Made by a program: the position numbers and the translations under genes. Positions 25,817 through 34,570 of a stretch of DNA of 51,530 nt are shown here, in pieces. The notes under the pieces were generated by a model. The model did not search any database. It had not been told where the DNA came from and saw nothing but the letters and a program-made list of their open reading frames with translations. The stretch is from Acidobacteriota bacterium. Its GTDB lineage: Bacteria > Acidobacteriota > Terriglobia > Bryobacterales > Bryobacteraceae. The stretch covers positions 1-51,530 of the forward strand of contig JANXRE010000110.1 in assembly GCA_025353165.1 (NCBI GenBank), in the 5' to 3' direction. How positions within the stretch are numbered: the stretch's first letter is position 1; each line of letters opens with the position of its first letter.

Positions 25817-28800
25817 TCAGAACTCCAGCCGGGCGGATACTTGCCCGGTCCGGCTTCCACCGAACTCCGCCGCCCGCGCGCTGGTGATGGTTCCGAAGCC
25901 CGTCGCGTCAATTGCCATCGACGGGTTTCCGAGGTTCACGTGATTGCCGATGTTCGTGAACGAGCCTTCCAACCGCAGCCGCGTCCGCTCGGTAAAAGCG
26001 AAAGCCTTGCCGAGTCCCAGGTTCACGTTGACCGTGCCGGGGCCGACGACAAGGCCGGTTCCCGCGTTGCCAAACCGGCCGATCGGGGCCAGAGTGCTGC
26101 CGGGGTTGCTGCCGATGAGACACGGTTGCCCGATGGTCCAACCGGGGGTTGCCGGGCAAACGAACGCTCCCGGATCGACCCACTGGCTGGCGCTCGGGTG
26201 GGCCACCGAGCCATTGCCGATGCGGTCCGGATGTTGCGGCCGCTGATAGCCGGAGCCTGTGCCCGACGGGTCGCCGCCGTTGAAGTACGGCGTCAGGAAA
26301 GGTCCGGTCTGCATCAGGAACACTCCGCTGAGATGCCACCCGCCTAGAGCGCCATCCGTCAGCCGGTTCGCCGAACTCAGGTAGTGGCGGCCTTTCCCGA
26401 ACGGCAGTTCGTAGACCGCGGTAGTGATCAGCCGGTGGCGGCGGGTGCCGTAAACGTCGCCGTACTCGGCCCGACGGTTGTAGAGGTCCATGGTGCGATG
26501 GCCGGCGTTCTCATCCGCAAAGTGGTCCGGCACCGGTCCCTGATTGTCGGCGAGATTCTTCGCCAGCGTGTAGGCGGTGTTGAAGGTCAATCCGCTGCTG
26601 AACCGGTGATTCAGCTCGGCCTGGAACGAGTTGTATTTCGCGTTCGCCCCCACCGAGCGGTTGTTGACCGTCCCCCAGTTCGGGAATGGACGCTGGCTCA
26701 ACGGCTGCGCGGCGTAGTACTGCGTCGAGTAGGTGGACTGGTTGAGGTTCGGCGCCCAGACGAGATCCACCGTGTGCATGCCGATGTAAGACACCCGCAG
26801 GCCGGTATTCCAGCCCAGGTTGCGATCCACCGACAGGTTCCATTGCATCGAGTACGGCTCTTTCCACTGGATGTCGTTGGCCGTGCCGAAGTAAGCGGTG
26901 CCGTAATTACCCGCGGAGATTCCGGTCCCGCTGGTCTTCACGTTCGGCCAGGCGAAGAGCGGGTTGCCGCTGGCGTCGATATTCAGAAACTGCCGGGTAT
27001 CGGACTGCACAGTGCCCGTCAAAGCGTAGAAGATCGATCCAAGACTCGGCGTATTGAACATGCCGAAACCGCCGCGAACCACCGTGTTGTCATTGGAGAA
27101 AGGACGGTACGCCAAACCGAAGCGGGGGACGAAACGAGTGGTCGTCGTGCGGAGTCCCTCCGGCAGGTTGGCCTGTTGAGCCGACAATACCGGCGTGCAG
27201 GGAGCGCCATTCAACGATGGACCGGTCGTGCTACCGAGCTGCGGACAGGCGTCGAAGGACTGCAAGTACCCGGGGGCCAGCAGGCTCTCTTTCCCAGTCG
27301 GATACACCACGCGGCCCGACCTCGCGACGCTCGGATCGAAGTTGCCGATGTTTCCGGATGCGTCCGTGTACGCCGGATGGTACTCCCAGCGAACGCCGTA
27401 TTCGAGCGTCAGGCGCGAGGTCGCGCGGAACGAGTCCTGCGCGAACAGAGCATAGTGCGTCGAGCGGCCGTCGTTGTCCTGCTGCACGTTGTCGAGCGCG
27501 GTATCGTGCGGCAATCCGAGCAGGAAATCCCCGAACGGTTGGCCGCTGAAACTGCCGTCGAAATTGAACTGTCCGTAGTTATCGCCCGAGAGGAATCCGA
27601 GCGGGGATAGTGCCCGGATCCTTCGGATATCGGTCCCAAACTTCAAGGTGTGCCGTCCCAGCGTCCACGTCGTGTTGTTATTCCACTGGTAGGTATTGTT
27701 CTTGCCGATCGCGCTCCCGCGGTCCGTGTTCAGGCCCTGGAAGCCGTTGATATTCAGATCGGAGATCCCGTTGAAAAAAGCGCCGGGAAGCCCGACCAGG
27801 CCGAGCGATTTCGTAAACGCCTGCCCGTCGAACGGCAAAGTGTTGCCATTGTCGTTCAGCGTGAAGCCGAACCTGAACTCGTTGATCAGGTTCGAACGCA
27901 GCATCCAGTTATGCGAGATGACCAGCATCTTGTACTTGTCCTGGAATTGCTCTGACGGAACCGCCAGTTGCTGCGGATTATCCTGGTTGATGTTCTTCCA
28001 GGTCCACCGGCCGAAAATGGACATCTTCGAGGTCAGGTAGTGGTCCACCCGCACGTCGTACTGGTTCGAGTTGTAACTGTTCGAGCGATTGTCGATGTAG
28101 TTGGCGGAACTCACCACCGAGGTATTCCCGGCGTTCGGCAGAGGGAACAACGACAGAAAACCGGTCGCCACCGAGCTGATTCGGCCGGCTGGAATCTTGT
28201 TGCCGGGGAACGGCTGTCCGGTGCGGGGATCTTTTACCACCACGCCTTCCGCGGAAAAATCGCCGTCTCGAAGCGTTTGCGTCGGAACGGTGTTCTGGAT
28301 TGTCTGGCCCAGAGGATACTGGAAGCCCTCGAACGTGCCGTAGAAAAACGTCTTGTCGTGCCCGTTGTACAGATGCGGCAGTGCGACCGGGCCCCCCACG
28401 CTTACGCCGTAATCGTTCCCGATCTTTTGCGGCTTTTCCAGCGCCCCGAAATTCTTGGCGTCCAGAGCGCGGTTCTGATGGTACCAGAACAGTTTGCCGT
28501 GAAAGGCGTTCGTTCCGCTCTTGGAGATGGTGGTCACGTCGCCCGCCTGCGCGAATTCCGCGGCGTTGCCGACGCCCTGCACCTTGATCTCGGCGATACT
28601 CTCCACCGACGGGAACGCCTGCGTCAGCGGGCTGTTGCCGCCGACGTTGGTGATCGAAATGCCATCCACCGAGAACTGCGCCATGGACTGGATTCCGCCT
28701 TGAATCGAGAAGTTCGCGCCGCGTCCCGTCCGGCCGTCCCCGTCGTCGGCCTGAACGCCCGGCAGGAACGAAATCAGATCGTACGGACTGGTGTTACCCG

Positions 28801-29257
28801 CGGCCCGGACATTCGACGGCAGATCGATGAGCGCGCGATTGTCAAAGGAGGCTTGGATGCTCTGTGTATCGGTTGCGATGACGCCCGCGGCTTCCTGAAC
28901 CTGCACGGAATCCGTAAGTTGTCCGATCGCCAGGGTCGCGTCCACGCGCAGGGTCTGCCGTGCGACCAGCAAAAGCTCCTGCACGGTGAAGCCCTGGAAG
29001 CCCGCGGCGGTAACGTCGATCCGGTAGTGGCCCGGCTTCGAGTTTACGGCTTCATAGTCGCCGTTCGAGTTCGTCGTAATACTCCGGATGGTGTTCTCGT
29101 CCGTGTTCGTGATTTTCACGGAAGCCTTGGGAACCACGGCGCCCGACTTGTCCGTTACCGTCCCCAGAATGACGCCGAATGTGGACTGCGCAAAAGCCGC
29201 GCCTCCCGCCAACAAGACGGCCATACCCAGAACGAGAATTCTGCCCCTGATTTGCAT
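25817..29257 (-). CDS. Oar-like TonB-dependent receptor with carboxypeptidase-regulatory domain
   Basis: An 1146-residue outer-membrane protein. Signal MQIRGRILVLGMAVLLAGGA. Residues about 25-110 are the carboxypeptidase-regulatory-like beta domain (GVILGTVTDKSGAVVPKASV, GHYRIDVTAAGFQGF). A plug follows to about residue 240 (NVRAAGNTSPYDLISFLPGV, SMAQFSVDGISITNVGG), then a long beta-barrel ending in SARLEF, with a terminal Phe as in outer-membrane barrels. It starts at ATG 29257 after GAGGAG. Such receptors take up large ligands, probably oligosaccharides or peptides, with energy from TonB. No TonB-ExbBD genes are in the window. The ligand is unknown. The 3' end is next to the decayed kinase, not a known partner. 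Confidence 0.9.
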   Translation of the reverse strand: MQIRGRILVLGMAVLLAGGAAFAQSTFGVILGTVTDKSGAVVPKASVKITNTDENTIRSITTNSNGDYEAVNSKPGHYRIDVTAAGFQGFTVQELLLVARQTLRVDATLAIGQLTDSVQVQEAAGVIATDTQSIQASFDNRALIDLPSNVRAAGNTSPYDLISFLPGVQADDGDGRTGRGANFSIQGGIQSMAQFSVDGISITNVGGNSPLTQAFPSVESIAEIKVQGVGNAAEFAQAGDVTTISKSGTNAFHGKLFWYHQNRALDAKNFGALEKPQKIGNDYGVSVGGPVALPHLYNGHDKTFFYGTFEGFQYPLGQTIQNTVPTQTLRDGDFSAEGVVVKDPRTGQPFPGNKIPAGRISSVATGFLSLFPLPNAGNTSVVSSANYIDNRSNSYNSNQYDVRVDHYLTSKMSIFGRWTWKNINQDNPQQLAVPSEQFQDKYKMLVISHNWMLRSNLINEFRFGFTLNDNGNTLPFDGQAFTKSLGLVGLPGAFFNGISDLNINGFQGLNTDRGSAIGKNNTYQWNNNTTWTLGRHTLKFGTDIRRIRALSPLGFLSGDNYGQFNFDGSFSGQPFGDFLLGLPHDTALDNVQQDNDGRSTHYALFAQDSFRATSRLTLEYGVRWEYHPAYTDASGNIGNFDPSVARSGRVVYPTGKESLLAPGYLQSFDACPQLGSTTGPSLNGAPCTPVLSAQQANLPEGLRTTTTRFVPRFGLAYRPFSNDNTVVRGGFGMFNTPSLGSIFYALTGTVQSDTRQFLNIDASGNPLFAWPNVKTSGTGISAGNYGTAYFGTANDIQWKEPYSMQWNLSVDRNLGWNTGLRVSYIGMHTVDLVWAPNLNQSTYSTQYYAAQPLSQRPFPNWGTVNNRSVGANAKYNSFQAELNHRFSSGLTFNTAYTLAKNLADNQGPVPDHFADENAGHRTMDLYNRRAEYGDVYGTRRHRLITTAVYELPFGKGRHYLSSANRLTDGALGGWHLSGVFLMQTGPFLTPYFNGGDPSGTGSGYQRPQHPDRIGNGSVAHPSASQWVDPGAFVCPATPGWTIGQPCLIGSNPGSTLAPIGRFGNAGTGLVVGPGTVNVNLGLGKAFAFTERTRLRLEGSFTNIGNHVNLGNPSMAIDATGFGTITSARAAEFGGSRTGQVSARLEF

Positions 29258-29308
29258 GCTGTTTTGCTCCTCTTTCTTCCTGTCCTAATGCAACGTAGCA
29301 TCCCCGCC

Positions 29309-29337
29309 GTTACAGATCTATTTCGGCTCGGTGTCAA
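29309..29337 (-). promoter_or_regulatory. Candidate promoter for the TonB receptor gene
   Basis: On the minus strand TTGACA (29337-29332) and TGTAAC (29314-29309) are 17 bases apart, with a leader of about 45 bases to ATG 29257. The -35 is a perfect consensus and the -10 is weak. The rest of the 362-base gap 29258-29619 shows no gene; a 28-codon frame from 29467 (MSSRRTHELKRQIRALDTAA) was seen but cannot be supported. Confidence 0.5.
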
Positions 29338-29590
29338 AACTCGCCGTACGGCGCTTAAACCCCTGATCGGGTGATTGTAACACTTCCGTAATGTAGACCG
29401 GATGACGGCGCGGGAAAACCCGCCGCATTGCTTGATATGGGAGTTGGCCGATGCCGGTCTTCATCTATGAGCAGCAGACGTACCCACGAACTCAAGCGCC
29501 AGATCAGAGCCCTGGATACCGCGGCCAGTATTAGAAGCGCTTTCAAAAAGTAACCGCCCGCTGACGATGTCCACCCGTCCCGCGGGCGTA

Positions 29591-29620
29591 TGTGGAGTAC
29601 ACTGTGGAGTGGAGTCCACA
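29591..29620 (+). promoter_or_regulatory. Operator-like repeats over the antitoxin start
   Basis: TGTGGAGT occurs at 29591-29598 and 29603-29610, and its inverse AGTCCACA at 29613-29620 (one mismatch in the palindrome). The last base is the A of the antitoxin ATG, and the GGAG ribosome site lies inside the array. This is a likely autoregulatory site for the ribbon-helix-helix antitoxin. Confidence 0.6.
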
Positions 29621-29853
29621 TGGAGACGATCCAGGTTGTTCTCGATACAAAGTTGCTGCGGGCCGCGGACCGGGCAGCCCGCCGTTCGAAGATGAATCGG
29701 TCGGCCCTAATCCGCGTTGCACTTCGCGAGCATCTTCAGAAACTGGATCTGCGAGCCATGGAGGCGCGCGACCGCGCGGGGTTTGCCACCGCGCCGCAAG
29801 GCAGCGGTGAATCGCCGGCGTGGGAATCGGAGGCGGTGTGGCCGGAGGAATAG
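29620..29853 (+). CDS. Ribbon-helix-helix antitoxin (MazE-like)
   Basis: A 77-residue protein beginning METIQVVLDTKLLRAADRAA; the beta-strand then two helices (SKMNRSALIRVALREHLQKL) form the ribbon-helix-helix DNA-binding fold. The open frame begins 10 codons earlier, but ATG 29620 is preferred, since GGAG lies five bases upstream. The C-terminal tail (ESPAWESEAVWPEE) is acidic and has aromatic residues, like tails that block a toxin groove. It overlaps the toxin gene by about 16 bases. It probably represses its own promoter through the repeats at 29591-29620. Confidence 0.85.
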   Translation: METIQVVLDTKLLRAADRAARRSKMNRSALIRVALREHLQKLDLRAMEARDRAGFATAPQGSGESPAWESEAVWPEE

Positions 29854-30170
29854 CCAGGGGGGACGTTCGACTTTACGAATTTGCTCCGCCCGACAAGCGC
29901 AGACCCGTCGTCGTTCTGTCGCGCGACACGGCCATCGCATACTTGTCGACAGTTACGGTAGCGCCGATCACTTCCACGATCCGCGGCGTGCCATCGGAGG
30001 TGTTGCTGGGCGAGGAGGACGGCATGAAGGCTCCGTGCGCCGTGAACCTGCACAATGCGGTTACGATATCGCAGCAGCGTTTGGGCAAGCGTGTGGCCCG
30101 GCTTGGTCCTCGCCGGATGAGCGACATCTGCGCCGCCCTGCGATTCTCTCTCGGCTGCGACGCCCATTAG
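29838..30170 (+). CDS. MazF/PemK-family toxin
   Basis: A 111-residue endoribonuclease-type toxin. IARGDVRLYEFAPPDKRRPV is the MazF signature with the basic loop, followed by VVLSRDTAI, LSTVTVAPITSTIRGVPSEV, and APCAVNLHNAVTISQQRLGK, which carries the conserved Asn/Thr region; the catalytic Arg is probably that of the KRRP segment. It cleaves RNA in the cytosol in known relatives. The start is uncertain: GTG 29838 follows GGAGG by four bases; GTG 29820 is also in frame. It overlaps the antitoxin gene in another frame. No disabling change is seen. Confidence 0.85.
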   Translation: MAGGIARGDVRLYEFAPPDKRRPVVVLSRDTAIAYLSTVTVAPITSTIRGVPSEVLLGEEDGMKAPCAVNLHNAVTISQQRLGKRVARLGPRRMSDICAALRFSLGCDAH

Positions 30171-30227
30171 ATTAAAATCAACAAGGGGCCGCCAGGACAG
30201 GTCCGCGAAATCCTACAAGGTGAATGA

Positions 30228-31451
30228 GTGCTCGCGCTTCGCGACAATCTTGCGCAGAGTTTCGACTCGTTACGCTCGCATAAACTGCGCACCGTCCTCA
30301 CTCTGCTGGGGCTCACCATGGGGGTCGCCACCCTCATCACCGTGATGACCATCGTCCAGGGCGCCAACGTCTACGTCGAGCAGAGGATCGCCCGCCTGGG
30401 CAGCGACGTGTTCCAGATTTCGCGTACGCCTTTCACACTCACCGACTGGGACCTGATCATCAAGGCGCTCCGCTACAAGAACCTGGAACTGGACGACATG
30501 CGGGCGGTCCAGGAAGGCTGCCCCGACTGCCTCCTGACCGGCGCGGCAATCTCCGGCAGCGCGCGTGTGCATTACGGCGACAAGGAGCTGAACGATATCA
30601 ACCTGATCGGACACACCCCCAGCATGGGCGCGATCGACACCCGTACCCTCACCGAGGGGCGCTATTTCACGGACATCGAGAACGACCGCTCGGCCTTCGT
30701 CTGCCTGATCGGAGCGGACGTCGTCGACCAGTTGCTGCCCGGCTCAAGCGTTATCGGACAGGTCATCCGGATCGGCAATCAGCAGTTCACCGTGCTCGGC
30801 GCTCTGGACCGCATCGGCAGCGTGCTCGGCCAGAACCAGGATAATTTCGTGATTGTCCCGATCAATACTTATCTGCGGCTGCGAGGCGCGCGCTCCAGCG
30901 TCACCATCAACATCAAGGCGGGCAAGGGCGTAGCTTTCGAGAACGCCGAGGACGAAGCGCGGGTGGCATTGCGTGGCAAACGTCACGTGCGGGCCGGCGC
31001 CGACGACGACTTCTTTATCGCCACCAAGGACAGCTTCATCGCCTTGTGGCAGAGCATCAGCTCCGCGTTCTTCGCGGTCTTCATTATGGTCAGCTCCATC
31101 TCGGCCGTCGTTGGAGGCATCGTGATCATGAACGTGATGCTGGTCAGCGTCACCGAGCGTACCAAGGAGATCGGCGTGCGCCGCGCGGTCGGCGCGAGCC
31201 AGCGGGACATCCTGCGCCAATTCCTCGCCGAGAGCGTCATACAGTGCCTGCTCGGCGGCGCGGTCGGCATCGCCGGAGGGTTCCTTTGCGCGCTGGCGCT
31301 GCGAGTCTTCACGGCGTTCCCGGCCTCGGTGCAAACTTGGGTGGCGCTGCTCGGAGTGTTGCTCAGCTCCGTCATCGGCCTTTTCTTCGGAATCTATCCC
31401 GCCGTCCGGGCGTCCAAGCTCGACCCGGTGGTCGCCCTGAGATCGGAATGA
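30228..31451 (+). CDS. MacB-type ABC transporter permease (first)
   Basis: A 407-residue inner-membrane protein with the FtsX/MacB topology: one helix near residue 25 (KLRTVLTLLGLTMGVATLI), a large periplasmic domain (about 45-280), then three helices (SISSAFFAVFIMVSSISAVV; LAESVIQCLLGGAVGIAGGF; TWVALLGVLLSSVIGLFFGI). ERTKEIGVRRAVGASQRDIL is the cytosolic coupling motif, and YPAVRASKLDPVVALRSE is the family end. No ATP-binding domain is fused. It overlaps the next permease by four bases. MacB relatives are mechanotransmission transporters acting on periplasmic substrates; the cargo is unknown. Confidence 0.88.
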   Translation: MLALRDNLAQSFDSLRSHKLRTVLTLLGLTMGVATLITVMTIVQGANVYVEQRIARLGSDVFQISRTPFTLTDWDLIIKALRYKNLELDDMRAVQEGCPDCLLTGAAISGSARVHYGDKELNDINLIGHTPSMGAIDTRTLTEGRYFTDIENDRSAFVCLIGADVVDQLLPGSSVIGQVIRIGNQQFTVLGALDRIGSVLGQNQDNFVIVPINTYLRLRGARSSVTINIKAGKGVAFENAEDEARVALRGKRHVRAGADDDFFIATKDSFIALWQSISSAFFAVFIMVSSISAVVGGIVIMNVMLVSVTERTKEIGVRRAVGASQRDILRQFLAESVIQCLLGGAVGIAGGFLCALALRVFTAFPASVQTWVALLGVLLSSVIGLFFGIYPAVRASKLDPVVALRSE

Positions 31452-32704
31452 CATTCTCCGAGGTTCGCGAAAACGTATTCGTCGCCGCGGACACCATCCG
31501 CTCGCACAAAATGCGTTCTTCCCTCACCATGCTCGGTATCGTCATCGGCGTCACCTCGGTCATTTCCGTGGCGTCCATCATCGACGGCCTGAACAAATTC
31601 GTTCAGGACCGCGTGGACGCCCTCGGCTCGCGGACATTTTTCATCACGCGGTTCCCCGCCGGGCAAGACCCCAGCCGCCTGGCCTTGAAATACCGCACGC
31701 GCAAATACATCGACTATGGGGATGCCGCCTACCTGCGCGACGCATGCCCCGGCCTGGATGCCGCGACCACCTTCGGAACGCGAGCCTTCTTCTTCGGCCA
31801 GCAAAACTCTATCAGCTATGGCGGCGCACGCATCGAGAGGCTTTTCCTCCGAGGCGCGCAGCCGGAATACCTGCAAGCCATTCCCCTGTTCGCCGTCGAG
31901 CAGGGGCGCTTTATTTCCAAATACGACGAGCAGCACGCCCGCCCGGTGGTCGTCATCGGCATGGATATCGCCGACACGTTATTTCCGCGCATCGACCCGG
32001 TCGGAAAGATGGTTCGCCTGAACGGCGGATTGTACGAGGTTGTCGGAGTCTTTCAACACGACTCCGGCATGTTTGTAGGCGCCAGCGTCGACCAGTTCGC
32101 CGTCATCCCGCTGAGCGATTTCCACAAGAACAACCCCGACGTCCGCGAGCTCGCCATCGCCTTCACCGTGGCGCGCGGCAGTAGCGTCGAAGACACCAAG
32201 GAAGCGGTTCGCGAGGCCATGAGAAAGCGCCGCCGGGTGACGTCCGGGCGGCCGGACGACTTCGAGATCATCTCCCCCGATTTTCTGAGCTCGCTGTGGA
32301 ACCAGCTCACCGGAGCGCTGGCGATACTCACCGGCGTGATCAGCTCCATCGGTCTGCTGGTGGGCGGAATCGGCGTGATGAACATCATGTTGATATCCGT
32401 CACCGAGCGCACCAGCGAGATCGGCGTGCGAAAAGCGATCGGCGCGCGGCGCTCCGATATCCGCGTGCAGTTCCTGATGGAAGCCGTTTTCCTCACGGCC
32501 GCGGGCGGCTTCATCGGGATCGCGCTCGGCGCGGCCATCGCCTTTACCGTGCGCCACCTGCTCCCCTCGGTGCCGGCCCACGTCTCCTACTTATGGGTTG
32601 GGCTGGGTGTGGCGATGTCGGTCGGTGTTGGGATCTTTTTCGGCTATTATCCGGCAAACCGGGCGGCGAATCTCGATCCGATCGTCTGCCTGCGCTATGA
32701 GTAG
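31448..32704 (+). CDS. MacB-type ABC transporter permease (second)
   Basis: A 418-residue paralogue of the preceding gene. The frame is open far upstream, but ATG 31448 overlaps the previous stop (ATGA) and gives MTFSEVRENVFVAADTIRSH, the family start. Helix KMRSSLTMLGIVIGVTSVIS, a periplasmic domain, and three C-terminal helices (LAILTGVISSIGLLVGGIGV; EAVFLTAAGGFIGIALGAAI; YLWVGLGVAMSVGVGIFFGY) follow. ERTSEIGVRKAIGARRSDIR and YPANRAANLDPIVCLRYE match the family. Paired permeases suggest a heterodimer. No ATPase or MacA-like adaptor gene is adjacent, so these must be supplied from elsewhere. Confidence 0.9.
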   Translation: MTFSEVRENVFVAADTIRSHKMRSSLTMLGIVIGVTSVISVASIIDGLNKFVQDRVDALGSRTFFITRFPAGQDPSRLALKYRTRKYIDYGDAAYLRDACPGLDAATTFGTRAFFFGQQNSISYGGARIERLFLRGAQPEYLQAIPLFAVEQGRFISKYDEQHARPVVVIGMDIADTLFPRIDPVGKMVRLNGGLYEVVGVFQHDSGMFVGASVDQFAVIPLSDFHKNNPDVRELAIAFTVARGSSVEDTKEAVREAMRKRRRVTSGRPDDFEIISPDFLSSLWNQLTGALAILTGVISSIGLLVGGIGVMNIMLISVTERTSEIGVRKAIGARRSDIRVQFLMEAVFLTAAGGFIGIALGAAIAFTVRHLLPSVPAHVSYLWVGLGVAMSVGVGIFFGYYPANRAANLDPIVCLRYE

Positions 32705-32790
32705 CGGCATTCCGTTCTAGTACTCGCCTGGTCCTCCATCCCAATAGTTCAGGAAATAAAAACCTGTTTTTCGATTTATACCTGTGAAAG

Positions 32791-33142
32791 TTGGATTTGA
32801 CGGTTCTGCGTCCTGCTGACGGCCATAGCAGCGTCTCATCGTTCGCCGTCGCATTTGCCACGGGCGGCGCCCTTCCTCACGACCCTCAGCACCGGGTCAG
32901 GCGGATACACAACGGGGTCCACTATGGACTCCAGCGGCAACGAATCCATCAAGGCCGGCGAGGCGCTGGTAACATCGCGACTGGCGCGGTCGAGCAGGCG
33001 TGGAACACTGCCCAGTACGGCTAAGGTCTCTTCGGCCTGTCTGTCTACGGCGAAACCCAGTCGGGAGGCGCGGCTTCAGTGGCACCCCGGAGCCGGCCTC
33101 GCGGCCCTTACATTCCTCCGTAAGCGGCGTGCACAGAAGTAA
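32791..33142 (+). pseudogene. PEP-CTERM-type secreted protein remnant
   Basis: Joined frames give SFAVAFATGGAL, TLSTGSGGYTTGSTMDSSGN, then (other frame) WNTAQYG, GLFGLSVYGETQSGGAASV, then TPEPAS in one frame followed by GLAALTFLRKRRAQK in the next, ending at 33142. A TPEPAS, hydrophobic stretch, basic tail order is that of a PEP-CTERM sorting signal. At least two frame changes and an internal stop are needed, and the hydrophobic segment is short. It is thus a decayed, once-exported protein. The rest of 32705-33228 is featureless. Confidence 0.5.
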
Positions 33143-33228
33143 AAAATAGCGGCGGGCTCATCTTCCCAGCGGCCCGTCGCCGATTGAACGGACCTGAGGC
33201 TTTGCGGTTATCATTGGAACAACCCTGA

Positions 33229-33852
33229 ATGCCGGATCCCCAATCGCTCTTCGGACAGATCGATATCTACCTGTTCGACCAGCTTCTCCGCGCACGCATC
33301 GCCCCCGGCATGCGGATCTTCGACGCCGGCTGCGGTTCCGGCCGCAATCTCCTCTACTTCCTGCGCGAAGGCTATGAGGTGTTCGGCGTGGATGACGATC
33401 CAGGCGCGATCCGGGCGACCCGGGCGCTGGCCGCGTCTCTGGCGCCCGCTCTGCCCACCGGTAATTTCCGGGCCGAGGCCATCGAAGTAGCGTCCTTCCC
33501 GGACAACCTGGCGGACGTGGTTATCGCCAGCGCCTTGCTGCATTTCGCCCAAGACAGCGCCCACTTCAATTCCATGCTGCGAGGCGCTTGGCGCATCCTC
33601 AAACCAGGCGGTCTTTTCTTCAGCCGCCTCGCATCGTCGATTGGGATCGAAAACCAGGCCACTCGCGTCGCCGGGCGCCGCTTCCTTCTTCCCGACGGCA
33701 CCGAACGCTACCTCGTCGACGAGCCCCTTCTGCTTCAGCTCACCAGCGAGCTCGGCGGCCGAATGCTCGACCCTCTGAAAACCACCATCGTCCAGAATCA
33801 ACGCGCCATGACGACCTGGGTCCTCCGAAAGGACGCTGCACCCAACTCATGA
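33229..33852 (+). CDS. Class I SAM-dependent methyltransferase
   Basis: A 207-residue Rossmann-like methyltransferase. Motif I is IFDAGCGSGRNLLYFLREGY (about 30-49), followed by the acidic end of beta-2 in VFGVDDDPGAI, an Asp/Ala motif in NLADVVIASALLHFAQD (motif IV region) and WRILKPGGLFFSRL (post-motif). The helical C-terminus (LVDEPLLLQLTSELGGRMLD) is short. TehB- and UbiE-like proteins share this core, but the target is not predictable. The gene ends two bases from the end of the convergent VOC gene. Confidence 0.85.
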   Translation: MPDPQSLFGQIDIYLFDQLLRARIAPGMRIFDAGCGSGRNLLYFLREGYEVFGVDDDPGAIRATRALAASLAPALPTGNFRAEAIEVASFPDNLADVVIASALLHFAQDSAHFNSMLRGAWRILKPGGLFFSRLASSIGIENQATRVAGRRFLLPDGTERYLVDEPLLLQLTSELGGRMLDPLKTTIVQNQRAMTTWVLRKDAAPNS

Positions 33853-33854
33853 AG

Positions 33855-34259
33855 CTAACCCGAGTAGGCCGTTCCGTCCTGGACGAAGCACAGGGGGTTC
33901 TTCCAAGGATCCTCTACGTGAAAGGACCGCTCGCCCTAAGGCCGGACCACGATGCCGCCGGCCGGCGCGTCATGGATTTCCTCGCTTGAGACGCACTGCA
34001 AGGCTGTGGCTCGCTCGTATGCCGCTTCCAAGTCGTTTACCGTGAAGTAAAGCGCCTTTGCCGCCGGGTGTGGCTGACCCCGCGACGAGACGTCGACCAC
34101 TTGCAGGGTCACAGGTCCGCAGGCGAAGTAACAGCGCGAGCCCGCCTGTTTCCGTCCCTCGACGCCTAGTAGTTTTGTATAGAACGAGATCGCCGATTTG
34201 AGATCGCCGACTTCAATGTTGAGCCTGAAGAATTGCGGAATGCCCTGTTGTTTCGCCAT
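33855..34259 (-). pseudogene. VOC/glyoxalase-family protein interrupted by an amber codon
   Basis: The open part encodes 107 residues: PQFFRLNIEVGDLKSAISFY, KLLGVEGRKQAGSRCYFACG and KALYFTVNDLEAAYERATAL are VOC-domain features. A TAG at 33936-33938 falls after GGIVVRP; in the family this place is usually Trp (RPWGERSF). Reading on through the TAG gives GERSFHVEDPWKNPLCFVQD and GTAYSG, a normal VOC end, stopping at 33857-33855. So the gene is 134 codons with one nonsense change (TGG to TAG). It follows the ArsR gene by two bases. A sequencing error or readthrough cannot be excluded. Confidence 0.8.
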
Positions 34260-34261
34260 GG

Positions 34262-34564
34262 CTATTTCTCCCTGGTGGTTGCGTCTGTTGAGAAATGAGC
34301 GAGCCAGTCCCTCGCCAGCTCCAGCCGTTTTCGCTGAATGCGGTAAATGCGCATCCGCCCCTGCTTTTCGCGAGTGATCAGGCCCGCTGCCTCGAGGACC
34401 CGCAGGTGGCGCGTTGTCGTTTGCCAGGCGTGCTCGAAGATTGCCGCGATATCGCCGGCCGTCATGGATCCGCCGTTGAAATAGATCGTCAACAGCATTC
34501 GCCGCCTGGCAGCGTGCGCTAAAGCGGCAAACACCGCCTGATAGGCGTCAACTCGCGGCGGCAT
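34262..34564 (-). CDS. ArsR-family transcriptional regulator
   Basis: A 100-residue winged-helix repressor: AVFAALAHAARRRMLLTIYF (first helices), SMTAGDIAAIFEHAWQTTTR (helix-turn-helix), HLRVLEAAGLITREKQGRMR (recognition helix and wing) and a C-terminal helix. No Cys pair typical of metal sensing is seen, so the signal is probably organic or unknown. It begins seven bases after a perfect palindrome on its own promoter and is followed by the broken VOC gene after two bases; the pair looks like a repressor with its enzyme target. Confidence 0.88.
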   Translation of the reverse strand: MPPRVDAYQAVFAALAHAARRRMLLTIYFNGGSMTAGDIAAIFEHAWQTTTRHLRVLEAAGLITREKQGRMRIYRIQRKRLELARDWLAHFSTDATTREK

Positions 34565-34570
34565 ACGATA

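Noticed and set aside
26384-27610. A 408-codon plus-strand frame
   Set aside because: Antisense to the TonB receptor gene with no domain; a codon-bias shadow.
27968-29374. A 468-codon plus-strand frame
   Set aside because: Antisense to the TonB receptor start and promoter; Arg-rich and without homology.
29355-29621. An 88-codon minus-strand frame in the gap before the MazE gene
   Set aside because: Its 5' end overlaps the antitoxin operator and no domain or ribosome site is seen.
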